A stretch of 64,000 bases of DNA, taken from assembly GCA_013141175.1 (NCBI GenBank), contig JABFRN010000001.1:4050001-4114000 (forward strand), in the 5' to 3' direction. The stretch comes from Lysobacter sp. Lineage in GTDB: Bacteria > Pseudomonadota > Gammaproteobacteria > Xanthomonadales > Xanthomonadaceae. The notes under the pieces were generated by a model. The model was given only the letters and a program-made list of their open reading frames with translations, did no database searches and had not been told where the DNA came from. How positions within the stretch are numbered: the stretch's first letter is position 1; each line of letters starts with the position of its first letter. Both the position numbers and the translations under genes were made by a program. This document shows positions 9,006 to 17,810 of this stretch, piece after piece.

Positions 9006-9830
9006 ATGGATCAATCCTTCATCACCCGCATCGTCGAAGCTGCCCTGCTCGCGGCCAACCAGCCGCTGACCATCGTGCAACTGCGCGGCCTGTTCACCCT
9101 CGACGAGCCCGCGCCGGAAGGCAGCATCGAACAGGCGCTGATCGATCTGCGCGCCGCCTGCGAAGGCCGCGGCATCGAACTGGCGGAAACCGCCTCCGGC
9201 TACCGCTTCCAGGTACAGGCCGATGTCCATGCCTGGGTCGCGCGGCTGTGGACCGAGCGCCAGACCAAGTACACCCGCGCCACCCTGGAAACGCTGGCGA
9301 TCATCGCCTACCGCCAGCCGATCACCCGCGGCGAGATCGAACAGGTCCGCGGCGTGGCGGTGAGCAGCAACATCATCAAGGCGCTGGAAGAGCGCGAGTG
9401 GATCCGGGTCATCGGCCATCGCGATGTCCCCGGCCGTCCGGAACTGCTGGGCACCACCCGTGGCTTCCTCGACTACTTCGGCCTGAAGAGCCTCGACCAG
9501 CTGCCGCCGCTGTCGGAACTGAAGGATTTCGGCGAACTCGACCCGCAGCTGTCGTTCGTCGACCCGGATGCACCGAAGCCCGCACCCATCGTCGCGGGCA
9601 TCGGCGATGACGCCGGACCCGACGATGCGGGCGACGAAGACGACGCCAATTCGGACAGCATCGATTCGCACAGTACCGAAGACAACAACGAACACCGCAA
9701 CGATCAAGACACCCCCGATGACGGCAATGAAACCGGCATCGCCCACGAAGCCCCCAACGACGACGCCATCCCGGCGTCCGACGACACCCACACCGCCCTC
9801 GTCGACGACGACGACAGCACCGGAGCCTGA
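9006..9830 (+). CDS. scpB: Segregation and condensation protein B
   Basis: 274 aa. Residues 1-180 form the tandem winged-helix ScpB core: SFITRIVEAALLAANQPLT, then the conserved KYTRATLETLAIIAYRQPIT and RGVAVSSNIIKALEEREWI, then GRPELLGTTRGFLDYFGL. The last 90 residues are an Asp/Asn/Thr-rich acidic tail without secondary-structure character, longer than in E. coli-type or Bacillus ScpB. ScpB dimerises and binds ScpA in the SMC complex. Its stop codon lies one base before the rluB start. Confidence 0.94.
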   Translation: MDQSFITRIVEAALLAANQPLTIVQLRGLFTLDEPAPEGSIEQALIDLRAACEGRGIELAETASGYRFQVQADVHAWVARLWTERQTKYTRATLETLAIIAYRQPITRGEIEQVRGVAVSSNIIKALEEREWIRVIGHRDVPGRPELLGTTRGFLDYFGLKSLDQLPPLSELKDFGELDPQLSFVDPDAPKPAPIVAGIGDDAGPDDAGDEDDANSDSIDSHSTEDNNEHRNDQDTPDDGNETGIAHEAPNDDAIPASDDTHTALVDDDDSTGA

Positions 9831-9831
9831 C

Positions 9832-11628
9832 ATGACAGAAAAACGCCCCTCGACCCTCTCGCTCAAACGCGAGAAGGACGCCCCCGCCGAAGCCCCGCGC
9901 CTCGAAGAACGCCTGCACAAGGTCCTGGCCCAGGCCGGACTGGGCTCGCGCCGCGCGCTGGAACAGCGCATCGCCGAAGGCATGGTCAAGGTCAACGGCG
10001 AAGTCGCCCAGACCGGCATGAGCGTCAAGGGCGGCGACCGCATCGAGATCGACGGCAAGACCTTCGTCGCCAGCGCGCTGACCGAACCGGCGCGCGTGCT
10101 GATGTACAACAAGCCCGAAGGCGAAGTCACCACCCGCGAAGATCCCGAAGGCCGTCCGACCATCTTCGAAGCGCTGCCGGTGCTCAAGGGCGCGCGCTGG
10201 ATCGCGATCGGCCGCCTCGACATCAACACCACCGGCCTGCTGCTGCTCACCACCGACGGCGAACTGGCCAACGCGATGATGCATCCGTCGTTCGAGATCG
10301 AACGCGAATACGTCTGCCGCGTGCGCGCCCCCGAAGGCGAAGACACCGTTTCCGACAAGCTCGTCGACCGCCTGCGTCGCGGCGTGGCGCTGGAAGACGG
10401 CCCGGCGAAATTCGACAAGATCGAACGCATCGGCGGTACCGATTCCAACGAATGGTTCCAGGTCAGCCTCAGCGAAGGCCGCAACCGCGAAGTGCGCCGG
10501 CTGTGGGAATCGCAGGGTTGCCAGGTCAGCCGATTGAAGCGGGTGCGCTACGGCGATGTCTCGCTGCCGCAGCAGTTGCTGCGCAGCCAGAGCCAGGAAC
10601 TGGCGGCAGCCCAGGTCGACAGCCTGCGCAAGAAACTCAATCTGGAAGAAGGCCCGCCGCCGGCACTCACGCTGCAACCGGTGATCGGCCAGCGCAAGGC
10701 CGCGAAGTCGACCGTGCACGTCGGTCGCGAAGGTCGCAGCAGCCAGGCCTATGTCAACGGTCACAACACCGCCGATGAGGGCCGCGAACTGCGTCGCTTC
10801 GACAATGTGCGTGAAGATCGCGGCCGTTTCGGCAACAAGAAGAAGCGCGGCGATCTGACCGTCAGCGGCGAATCCGCCGCCCGCCAATCGCAGAACAAAC
10901 CGTTCAAACAGCGTCGCGACAACGGCCAGAAGCCGCTGCCCGAGGGCAATCCCGCCGCGTTCCGCAGCTGGTTCGTGCCCGAAGGCGTCAGCACCGGTCC
11001 GACCGGCCATCGCAACGCCGATCCAAGCGCCCCGCGCAAGCCTTATGGCAACAAGCCCAGCGGGCCGCGCCCGGCAGGCAATCGCCCGGTTGGTGCCGGC
11101 GGCTATGCAGGCGAAAACCGTGGCCCCGGTGGCCCGCGTCCGAAGCGTCCCTACGGCGATCGTCCCGCCGCTGCCGGCGAGCAACGGGGCCCCGGCGGTC
11201 CGGGTGGCCCGGGCGCACGTCCGAAACGCCCCTACGGCGACCGTCCGGCGGGTGCCGGTTTCGCGGGCGAGAACCGCGGTCCGGGCGGCCCCGGCGGCGC
11301 ACGTCCGAAGCGTCCCTACGGCGATCGTCCGGCCGGCGCGGGTTTCAACGACGACCGTGGTCCGCGCGGCCCCGGCCAAGGCCCGAAGCCCGCGCGCGCG
11401 GGCAAACCCTACGGCCATCCCGGCAACGCGCCGAGCTTCCCCTCGGACCACGCCAACCCAAGCAGCTTCAACGCCTTCGACCGCCCGCGTGGCCCGCGCC
11501 CGGCCGGTGCGCGTCCCAGCGGCCCGCGTCCCAACGGCCCACGTCCCGGAGGCCCGCGTCCGGGTGGTCCAAAACCCGGCGGCAATCGCGGGCCGCGTGG
11601 GGGTGGGTTTGCGGGTGGGGATCGGTAA
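9832..11628 (+). CDS. rluB: Ribosomal large subunit pseudouridine synthase B with long Gly/Pro/Arg tail
   Basis: 598 aa from ATG 9832, one base after the scpB stop. An in-frame extension back to 9568 lies inside scpB and is rejected. An S4 RNA-binding domain (RLHKVLAQAGLGSRRALEQ) precedes the RsuA/RluB catalytic domain with GRLDINTTGLLLLTTDG, where the Asp is the nucleophile that isomerises a uridine (position 2605) of 23S rRNA. From about residue 370 the protein is a basic Gly/Pro/Arg-rich tail containing the unit PKRPYGDRPAGAGF several times, likely disordered and RNA-binding. The core of about 260 residues has normal length, so the tail more than doubles the protein. Confidence 0.93.
   Translation: MTEKRPSTLSLKREKDAPAEAPRLEERLHKVLAQAGLGSRRALEQRIAEGMVKVNGEVAQTGMSVKGGDRIEIDGKTFVASALTEPARVLMYNKPEGEVTTREDPEGRPTIFEALPVLKGARWIAIGRLDINTTGLLLLTTDGELANAMMHPSFEIEREYVCRVRAPEGEDTVSDKLVDRLRRGVALEDGPAKFDKIERIGGTDSNEWFQVSLSEGRNREVRRLWESQGCQVSRLKRVRYGDVSLPQQLLRSQSQELAAAQVDSLRKKLNLEEGPPPALTLQPVIGQRKAAKSTVHVGREGRSSQAYVNGHNTADEGRELRRFDNVREDRGRFGNKKKRGDLTVSGESAARQSQNKPFKQRRDNGQKPLPEGNPAAFRSWFVPEGVSTGPTGHRNADPSAPRKPYGNKPSGPRPAGNRPVGAGGYAGENRGPGGPRPKRPYGDRPAAAGEQRGPGGPGGPGARPKRPYGDRPAGAGFAGENRGPGGPGGARPKRPYGDRPAGAGFNDDRGPRGPGQGPKPARAGKPYGHPGNAPSFPSDHANPSSFNAFDRPRGPRPAGARPSGPRPNGPRPGGPRPGGPKPGGNRGPRGGGFAGGDR
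11109..11400 (+). repeat. In-frame tandem repeats in the rluB 3' end
   Basis: Imperfect copies of a unit of about 80-95 bases (CGTCCGAAGCGTCCCTACGG and close variants at about 11127, 11217 and 11304) encode RPKRPYGDRP followed by a Gly-rich linker. Because the units are multiples of three, copy number can change without breaking the frame. Confidence 0.7.
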
Positions 11629-11801
11629 GTCTTCACGGATCGTCGGTTAGACATCGACGTTTCTAAACCGCTCCGCCATACGCTCGTCGCAAGCTGCGAT
11701 CACGCAATGTCGGGCCAGGGCCCGACCTGCGGATCGTGGGCGCTGTGTGAAGTTCCGCTTCACACGACCGCCATCTCCCGCTCTCGCCCGTTGCCGACAC
11801 T

Positions 11802-11825
11802 GGCTCCGTCTTCCACGACGGAGCC
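11802..11825 (+). promoter_or_regulatory. Stem-loop covering the ribosome binding site of the flavin oxidoreductase gene
   Basis: GGCTCCGTC (11802-11810) pairs perfectly with GACGGAGCC (11817-11825), loop of 6. The GGAG that would act as ribosome binding site for ATG 11829 lies in the 3' arm, so the hairpin could hold translation back. Confidence 0.45.
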
Positions 11826-11828
11826 GCC

Positions 11829-12941
11829 ATGGCCGCGCACCCCGAACGCGATTACGACCTTGTCATCGTCGGCGCCAGTTTCGCTGGCGCGGCGTGCGCG
11901 ATTGCCGCAGCGCAGTACGGGCTGCGGGTCTGCGTGCTGGAGCGCAAGCGCGACCCGGGGCTGAAACTCCACACGACCGGGATTATCGTCAAGGAAGCGG
12001 CGGAGAAGACCTGGCTCAATCGGATGCCGCAACATCTTGTACGCAGGGTCGAGCGCGTGCGCCTGTACGCGCCCAATCTGCGCGATGTCGCGCTGCAGGT
12101 GCCGGACTACTATTTCCTCACCACCGACACGCCGAATCTGATGCGCTGGCTGGCCGACGAAATGCGCGATCAGGGCGTCGATCTGCGGCTGGCGCAGTCG
12201 TTCATCGGCGCCTCGCGCGAGCCGCTGGCGCATCTCGGTCGCTGGCATGTCCCTGGCATCGGCCGCACGCGCTGGCTGGTCGGCGCCGACGGCGCGAAAT
12301 CGCGGGTGGCGCAGCGTTTCGACCTCGGCCGCGTCGAGCATTTCCTGTATGGCGTCGAATACGAATTCGCTGGCCTTGAACTACGCGAACCCGATGCGCT
12401 GCACTGTTTCGTCAACAAGCAGTTCGCACCGGGCTACATCGGCTGGGCGACGCAGAACCCGACCGGCGTGCAGTTCGGCTTGGCGTTCCGGCATCGCGCT
12501 ACGCGCACCGGCACGCCGGATATCGACGCGCTGCGCGCCCGCGTCGGTCACCGCATCGGCATTCCCGACGATCTCGCTCCCACCGCGATCCGCGCCGGCC
12601 TGATCCCCTGCGGCGGTCCGGTGACGCCGATCGCGCGTCCGGGCGTGATCCTCACCGGCGACGCTGCTGGCATCGTTTCGCCGGTCACCGCTGGCGGCAT
12701 CCACTCGGCGTGGCAGCACGGCTGGGCGGTCGGCGAAGCGGTCGCACGCCACGAACGCGATGGTGGGCCGTCGCCGGAACTCGTCGCCGAGCGCGCCGCG
12801 CCGCGCTACCGCATCAAACGCGCGCTGCGCTTGGCCTTCGATCACTGCCAGATGGACTGGCCGTTCGATCTGATGCTGGGTTCGGCGCCGATGCGCTGGG
12901 CGGCGGAGCGCGTCTACTTCCACCGCCGGTCCAACGGCTAG
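11829..12941 (+). CDS. FAD-dependent oxidoreductase of the geranylgeranyl reductase type
   Basis: 370 aa. The N-terminal dinucleotide-binding motif is DLVIVGASFAGAACAIAAA with the acidic end of strand two at VCVLERKR. The second flavin motif is GVILTGDAAGIVSPVTAGGI at about residues 275-295, typical of the geranylgeranyl reductase/halogenase branch of the PHBH superfamily. Members reduce isoprenoid chains or hydroxylate diverse substrates; the substrate here cannot be told. It is followed after 7 bases by a small membrane protein gene. A hairpin covers its ribosome binding site. Confidence 0.8.
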   Translation: MAAHPERDYDLVIVGASFAGAACAIAAAQYGLRVCVLERKRDPGLKLHTTGIIVKEAAEKTWLNRMPQHLVRRVERVRLYAPNLRDVALQVPDYYFLTTDTPNLMRWLADEMRDQGVDLRLAQSFIGASREPLAHLGRWHVPGIGRTRWLVGADGAKSRVAQRFDLGRVEHFLYGVEYEFAGLELREPDALHCFVNKQFAPGYIGWATQNPTGVQFGLAFRHRATRTGTPDIDALRARVGHRIGIPDDLAPTAIRAGLIPCGGPVTPIARPGVILTGDAAGIVSPVTAGGIHSAWQHGWAVGEAVARHERDGGPSPELVAERAAPRYRIKRALRLAFDHCQMDWPFDLMLGSAPMRWAAERVYFHRRSNG

Positions 12942-12948
12942 CGCCTCG

Positions 12949-13299
12949 ATGGGCGCATCGGAGACATTCGAACTCGTCGCGTCGATTCGTTGGCTGCTTC
13001 CCTTTGTCGTCACCACGGTCTTGATGACGCTGCGCTGCCCGCGTCGTCGCGGCATCCGTGCCGCCTGCGCGGTGGCGATCGCATGGGCTGGAGACATCAT
13101 CTTCACCCTGTACGTCTACAACCCTGCGGGCATCGCGGCAGGTCATGCCGCAGGCATGCATTTTCCCGAAGGGCATTACGACAACAACACCATCGGCGTT
13201 GCGTTACTTGGAGGATGGTTCTGGCCGATGATGACCGTATTGGCCATCGAATGCCTGCGCCGGCGTCTGTCACGCGGAATACCAGGCAGCGTCTCCTGA
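12949..13299 (+). CDS. Small membrane protein of unknown function
   Basis: 116 aa with about three hydrophobic segments: residues of about 12-28 (IRWLLPFVVTTVLMTL), 38-56 (AACAVAIAWAGDIIFTLYVY) and 84-102 (IGVALLGGWFWPMMTVLAI). I do not recognise the family. It begins 7 bases after the flavin oxidoreductase stop on the same strand, so the two are probably cotranscribed, and it ends before a strong convergent stem-loop. Confidence 0.6.
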   Translation: MGASETFELVASIRWLLPFVVTTVLMTLRCPRRRGIRAACAVAIAWAGDIIFTLYVYNPAGIAAGHAAGMHFPEGHYDNNTIGVALLGGWFWPMMTVLAIECLRRRLSRGIPGSVS

Positions 13300-13349
13300 T
13301 CGACGATACGTGTTTCAGGACAGATCGGGCGCCATGCCGCCGAGACAAC

Positions 13350-13386
13350 GCGCGATGCCGACGCCTTGTCGTCGTCGGCATCGCGC
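13350..13386. terminator. Stem-loop between convergent genes
   Basis: A perfect 13-bp inverted repeat, GCGCGATGCCGAC (13350-13362) and GTCGGCATCGCGC (13374-13386), with an 11-base loop, lies between a plus-strand and a minus-strand gene end. It has no T-run, so a terminator role for both sides is an inference from strength and position. Confidence 0.45.
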
Positions 13387-13400
13387 TACGGCGCGCAGGA

Positions 13401-14411
13401 TCATCTGCTACCGGCCGGCACCGCCTTGTTGCAGCCCTGATTGATCAGATAGGTGTCATCGAACGCACGGTCGAGATTCCGTCCGTACTCGTTGTACTTC
13501 GCATAGATCACGGCGAGGCAGGACAGACGCGATTGGTCATCCCCTCCATCGACCAATAACCCGGGCCCCATCCTGTCCAGCGCCTTGGTGCCATCGTCGG
13601 ATTTGTAGAACTGCTCCCAGCCATCCGGGCACTGCGTGTACATCCCCGATTGCGGATGGCAGATCATGACGCCGGCATCCGGATCGGGCGGGATATCCAA
13701 CCCACCTGTCGCTTCGATCAGGCATCGGCCGTGATTGATGATCGTCAGTGGGCTGGTGAGAAACTTGAGAATGAACTTCTTGGCCTGTTTGCGGATGACG
13801 GCCACTCCCGCTTTGCCCTTGGTGAGGCTGCTGCCGATCATGCAATCCGCATAACGCTTCAGGTTCGCCCCTGCGGACAGATCCTCCGCCTGTTGCTCGG
13901 TGATCTCGGCCTGGAACTCGACCTCATCGGGAAGCTGCGTGTCGGGAACATCGCCATTTTGCGGGCTGTTCGCCTCGCCGGGCCCGGCGGTCGTGACCGC
14001 AACCTCCGCGATATCCCAATCGCCGCACTCGTCTTTCTGCGCGACGCTGACCGTATGCGCGCCCGGTGGGACGAGCGGAAACAACCACTGTGGCCGATCC
14101 CCGGTATTCAATGCGTCGTACCACGCATTTTCGAGCACGCGACCGTCCATGGCATCGCCATCGAGCGCGATCCGGGTTTCGACCGGATAGGAACGCGGCG
14201 GCAGGCGATACTGCAGCAAACCACCCGGGTTGACCCGTTGCCACGTCACCACCACGCCGCCCCTGTCGTCGTAGACGGCACGCAGCTGATTCACCGTCGA
14301 CTGGATCTTGCACAGCCCCGCTTTCTGTTCGGGCGTGAGAGAACCACTGGCCGCGCTTGCGGTCGCGGAGAGAAGTAACAATCCTAATCCCAGACAAGCC
14401 CTGACATTCAT
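13401..14411 (-). CDS. Secreted protein of unknown function
   Basis: 336 aa from ATG 14411, selected because AGGAG lies 6 bases upstream and a clean signal peptide follows (ACLGLGLLLLSATASA, cleavage near AASG). The mature protein contains several Cys and a central SLTKGKAGVAVIRKQAKKFI segment and ends YLINQGCNKAVPAGSR. I do not recognise a family. It stands alone between a convergent gene pair on one side and a 164-base gap to the omega-amidase gene on the other. Confidence 0.65.
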   Translation of the reverse strand: MNVRACLGLGLLLLSATASAASGSLTPEQKAGLCKIQSTVNQLRAVYDDRGGVVVTWQRVNPGGLLQYRLPPRSYPVETRIALDGDAMDGRVLENAWYDALNTGDRPQWLFPLVPPGAHTVSVAQKDECGDWDIAEVAVTTAGPGEANSPQNGDVPDTQLPDEVEFQAEITEQQAEDLSAGANLKRYADCMIGSSLTKGKAGVAVIRKQAKKFILKFLTSPLTIINHGRCLIEATGGLDIPPDPDAGVMICHPQSGMYTQCPDGWEQFYKSDDGTKALDRMGPGLLVDGGDDQSRLSCLAVIYAKYNEYGRNLDRAFDDTYLINQGCNKAVPAGSR

Positions 14412-14575
14412 GTCGTGCTCCTGCATTGCCGCGATCGATCCGGGATGGCCCACGGACGCGGGTTCAGCCCCTGTTGTCCCAACTTAGACGGCTTCAGTCT
14501 CCATACGCAAGCGTTCTGACCGTCCATCCATGCTTTCCATGGCCAAGCAGCCCCTGGCAGCACGGATTCCGGTGC

Positions 14576-15373
14576 TCATTTCAGCTCGAAGCTGTCTCCA
14601 TCCAGCATCGCCGGAAACCGTTCCCGGTGCGCGGCGAGTTCCTTCGCCTGCAGCGTCGTGGTGACGACGACTTCTTCGTCCGTGCATTCGCTGACCGGGT
14701 GACCGAGGAAATCGACCACCGCGCTGTCGCCGGAATAATGCAGGTGATTGCCGTCGGTGCCGACACGGTTGAGACCGGCGACATAACAGAGATTTTCGAT
14801 GGCCCGCGCGCGCAGCAGGGTCTTCCACGGATAAGCGCGGGCCGAGGGCCAGTTGGCGACGTACAGCAGCAGGTCGTAATCGAGTTGCCCCGGCCGCTCC
14901 ACGTCGTAACGGTTGCGCGAGAACACCGGGAAACGCAGGTCGTAGCAGACCATCGGGCAGATCCGCCAGCCGCGCCAGTCGAGCGTCAGACGATCTCGAC
15001 CGGCGGCGTAGCGTTCGTGCTCGCGGCCGAAGCGGAACAGGTGGCGCTTGTCGTAGGTCTGCAGCTCGCCGTCCGGCATTGCGAACAACAGTCTGTTGTA
15101 GACACCATCGCCTTCGCGCAACTGCACGCTGCCGCAGACTGCGGCGTTCAGTACGCGCGCCTGTTCGCGCACCCATGCGACGGTCGGGCCATCCATGGTT
15201 TCGGCCTGGGCGATGATGTCGTTGGAGAAACCGCTGGTGAAGGTTTCCGGCAGCAATACCAGATCGGTCCGATCGTGCAGCGGCGCGATCAGATGCCCGT
15301 AGTACTCGCGATTGGCGGCGGGATCGTGCCAGCGGGTAGCGCCCTGGACGAGGGTGATGCGGAGGTCGTTCAT
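14576..15373 (-). CDS. Carbon-nitrogen hydrolase, omega-amidase type
   Basis: 265 aa from ATG 15373, one base after the stop of the aminotransferase gene. The nitrilase-superfamily catalytic triad is visible: Glu43 (LLPETF), Lys109 (YDKRHLF) and Cys143 (MVCYDLRFP). The sequence resembles YafV/Nit2, which hydrolyses alpha-ketoglutaramate or alpha-ketosuccinamate to the keto acid and ammonia. Glutamine-dependent aminotransferases produce alpha-ketoglutaramate, so the coupling to the upstream aminotransferase gives a coherent pathway, probably methionine salvage. The protein should be cytoplasmic. Confidence 0.88.
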   Translation of the reverse strand: MNDLRITLVQGATRWHDPAANREYYGHLIAPLHDRTDLVLLPETFTSGFSNDIIAQAETMDGPTVAWVREQARVLNAAVCGSVQLREGDGVYNRLLFAMPDGELQTYDKRHLFRFGREHERYAAGRDRLTLDWRGWRICPMVCYDLRFPVFSRNRYDVERPGQLDYDLLLYVANWPSARAYPWKTLLRARAIENLCYVAGLNRVGTDGNHLHYSGDSAVVDFLGHPVSECTDEEVVVTTTLQAKELAAHRERFPAMLDGDSFELK

Positions 15374-15374
15374 G

Positions 15375-16520
15375 TCAAAGCCTCTGCAGACGTTCGATCG
15401 CACCGTCGAGCGTGCTGTCGTTCTTCGCGAAGCACAGTCGCGCGAGACGCTGTCCATCCGGAGGCGTTTCGTAGAACGGCGACAGCGGAATCGCGGCGAC
15501 GCCTTTCTCGGTGGTCAGCCAGCGGCAGAATGCGGCATCGTCAAGGTCGCTGATCGCCGAATAATCGACCAGTTGGAAATAACCGCCCGGCACCGGCAGC
15601 GGCTTGAGCTTCGTCGTCAGCAACTGCTCGCGGAAACGGTTGCGCTTGGACTGGTAGAACGCGCCCAACTGTTCGTAGTGTTCGGGCTCGGCATCGATCA
15701 TCGCCGCGAACGCGTGCTGCGCCGGATGGAAGGTGCAGAACACGTTGTACTGATGCACTTTGCGGAATTCCGCGCTCAACGCGGGCGGCGCGATGCAGTA
15801 GCCGACTTTCCAGCCAGTGCAGTGATAGGTCTTGCCGAAACTGGAGATCACGAACGCGCGTTCGCGCAGCTCCGGGTAACGCAGCGCGGATTCGTGCCGC
15901 GCACCATCGAAGACGATATGTTCGTAGACCTCGTCCGACAGCAGCCAGATGCCGGTGTCGCGCAGCAGCTCGGCGACGATCGCCATGTCGTCGGCGGTCA
16001 ACATCGCGCCGGACGGATTGTGCGGACTGTTGATCATCAGCATCCGCGTCTTCGGGCCGATGGCGTCGCGCACGCGCTGCCAGTCGGGCGCGAAGGTCTG
16101 CGGGTCGAGCGGGACATGCACCGCGCGCGCGCCGGCCAGATCGATCGCCGGCTCATAGCAGTCGTAGCAGGGATCGAGGACGATGACTTCCTCGCCGGCG
16201 CGCACCACCGCGTGGATCGCGTTGAAGATCGCCTCGGTGGCGCCGCTGGTGACGGTGATTTCGCTGTCGGCATCGGGCAATACGCCGTAGACGCGCGCGG
16301 TCTTCCCGGCGATGGCCCGGCGCAGCGCGGGGATGCCGGTCATCATCGAATACTGGTTGTGCCCGGCGCGCATCGCCTTGTCCAATTCATCGACCAGCCG
16401 TGGCGGCACCGGGAAGTCGGGAAACCCCTGGCCGAGGTTGATGGCGCCGTGTTCGGCCGCGAGCTGCGACATCACGGTGAAGATGGTGGTGCCCACCTTG
16501 GGCAACTTGGTCTGCGGCAT
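15375..16520 (-). CDS. PLP-dependent aminotransferase (methionine/glutamine transaminase type)
   Basis: 381 aa from ATG 16520 (MPQTKLPKVGTTIFTVMSQL); the longer frame to 17201 runs through a divergent gene and is rejected. Fold type I aminotransferase landmarks are present: NLGQGFPDFP near the N-terminus, NSPHNPSGAML, LSDEVYEHIVFD, and the PLP lysine in SSFGKTYHCTGWKVGY. The closest remembered relatives are YbdL and kynurenine/glutamine transaminase K, which transaminate keto-methionine with glutamine. The omega-amidase gene follows one base later, which supports that assignment. Confidence 0.88.
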   Translation of the reverse strand: MPQTKLPKVGTTIFTVMSQLAAEHGAINLGQGFPDFPVPPRLVDELDKAMRAGHNQYSMMTGIPALRRAIAGKTARVYGVLPDADSEITVTSGATEAIFNAIHAVVRAGEEVIVLDPCYDCYEPAIDLAGARAVHVPLDPQTFAPDWQRVRDAIGPKTRMLMINSPHNPSGAMLTADDMAIVAELLRDTGIWLLSDEVYEHIVFDGARHESALRYPELRERAFVISSFGKTYHCTGWKVGYCIAPPALSAEFRKVHQYNVFCTFHPAQHAFAAMIDAEPEHYEQLGAFYQSKRNRFREQLLTTKLKPLPVPGGYFQLVDYSAISDLDDAAFCRWLTTEKGVAAIPLSPFYETPPDGQRLARLCFAKNDSTLDGAIERLQRL

Positions 16521-16634
16521 GCTGGGGTCCGGGGAGAAAGTCGATACTGAAGTCGTGCGCGATGGCGCGTAGCACAGCTTCGCATACGGGCGCCAGAGTT
16601 TACGGGGCCACGCATCCGGGTTAAACCTTGACCC

Positions 16635-17123
16635 ATGCCATCGTCCACACCGTACACCGGCGAAGCCCGGATCGCCGAACTGGTGCGCGCCTATCTTGCT
16701 GCGGAATACCGCTGGGAGATGGACGGCGACTGGTTGAATCTGCGCATCGGCGAGCGGGCGCCGGATGCCGCCCGCCGGTTTCCCCACGCCACGCAGTTCG
16801 GCCTGCTGTCCGCCTGGAACCCCCATTCCGTCGAGCGCCCCGAAGCCGCCAACCGCGCGGCCGACGATACGCTGCAGCAGGACCTGCTCGGCTGCGGACG
16901 GAGATTCCAGCCCGCGTTTTCGTCGGCCGTGAATCGCTCCTGGCGCGAACCGAGCTGGCTGGTGGTCGATCTGCCGCTGTCCGGGTTCGATACGCTTTCG
17001 CGCCGCTATGGACAACTGGCCACGCTGCACTGGACGGCACTGGATGCGGTCAGACTGCGGGTGGACGCGACCCGGCCGCGCGAATTCGCGCACCACGCCG
17101 ATATCGACTGGCTGCGAGGCTGA
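16635..17123 (+). CDS. DUF3293 domain protein, first copy
   Basis: 162 aa. The DUF3293 pattern is clear: AYLAAEYRWEMDGDWLNLRIG, then FGLLSAWNPHSVERPEAANR (the ANP/WNP motif) and SWREPSWLVVDLP. The function of the family is unknown. A second, diverged copy follows after 82 bases. The gene is divergent from the aminotransferase. Confidence 0.82.
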   Translation: MPSSTPYTGEARIAELVRAYLAAEYRWEMDGDWLNLRIGERAPDAARRFPHATQFGLLSAWNPHSVERPEAANRAADDTLQQDLLGCGRRFQPAFSSAVNRSWREPSWLVVDLPLSGFDTLSRRYGQLATLHWTALDAVRLRVDATRPREFAHHADIDWLRG

Positions 17124-17205
17124 ACAGACGCCGAGCCCAGGGTCACGATCCGAGCTCCTGCTCCAATATCGTCCACCTACCATTCCGGGCCCAGCCATCA
17201 CTCCG

Positions 17206-17760
17206 GTGAATCAGTTGTCGTATCAGGACGTGACCGAAGCGCCTCCCCTCCCTCCTCTCGCCACTTTGGCCGCCATCTACACGGCAGCCGGTTACAAGTG
17301 GGAGATCGATGGCCGCTGGTGGCCGATCCAGATCGGCGAACATGCCCGCGAGCTCGACGACGCATTTCCGGACGCGACACGTTTCGGGATGCTCAGCGCC
17401 TCCAATCCCGGCAACTTCGCACTCAACGACGCCGAGAACCGCTCCGCGGACCGCGAACTGCAACGCGCACTGGACCAGCTCGGCCTGCGCTACAGACCGG
17501 GTTTCGTCATGGGCCGCAATCGCAGTTGGCGTGCGCAGAACTGGCTGGTCATCGAGCCCGGAGAATCGACATTCGATGCGCTGGCCCGCCGCTTCGGCCA
17601 GATCGGCACGCTGCTATGGCCGCGCGAGGCACCGGTACGTCTGCGGATGCGTGCGGCACGGCCCGAAATGCTCGTCGAACAGCCGTATATCGACTGGCTC
17701 GGGGACGGTTTTTGCGCCGCGTCGGCCAAGGACGGAGCAATCCCGGCACTCAGCACGTAA
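17206..17760 (+). CDS. DUF3293 domain protein, second copy
   Basis: 184 aa from a GTG at 17206 (VNQLSYQDVTEAPP); the frame is open back to 17008 but that part overlaps the first copy. It lines up with the first copy throughout: TAAGYKWEIDGRWWPIQIG, then FGMLSASNPGNFALNDAENR, then SWRAQNWLVIEPGESTFDAL. The similarity looks like an old tandem duplication. The start is uncertain because no strong ribosome binding site is visible. The function is unknown. Confidence 0.78.
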   Translation: MNQLSYQDVTEAPPLPPLATLAAIYTAAGYKWEIDGRWWPIQIGEHARELDDAFPDATRFGMLSASNPGNFALNDAENRSADRELQRALDQLGLRYRPGFVMGRNRSWRAQNWLVIEPGESTFDALARRFGQIGTLLWPREAPVRLRMRAARPEMLVEQPYIDWLGDGFCAASAKDGAIPALST

Positions 17761-17810
17761 AATCGCCGGTTCAGGCTGGAACACAGCCGCGACCCGGCCG
17801 ATGACTGTCG

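Noticed and set aside
9409-11451. Minus-strand frame opposite scpB and rluB
   Set aside because: Antisense to well-identified genes and low in complexity.
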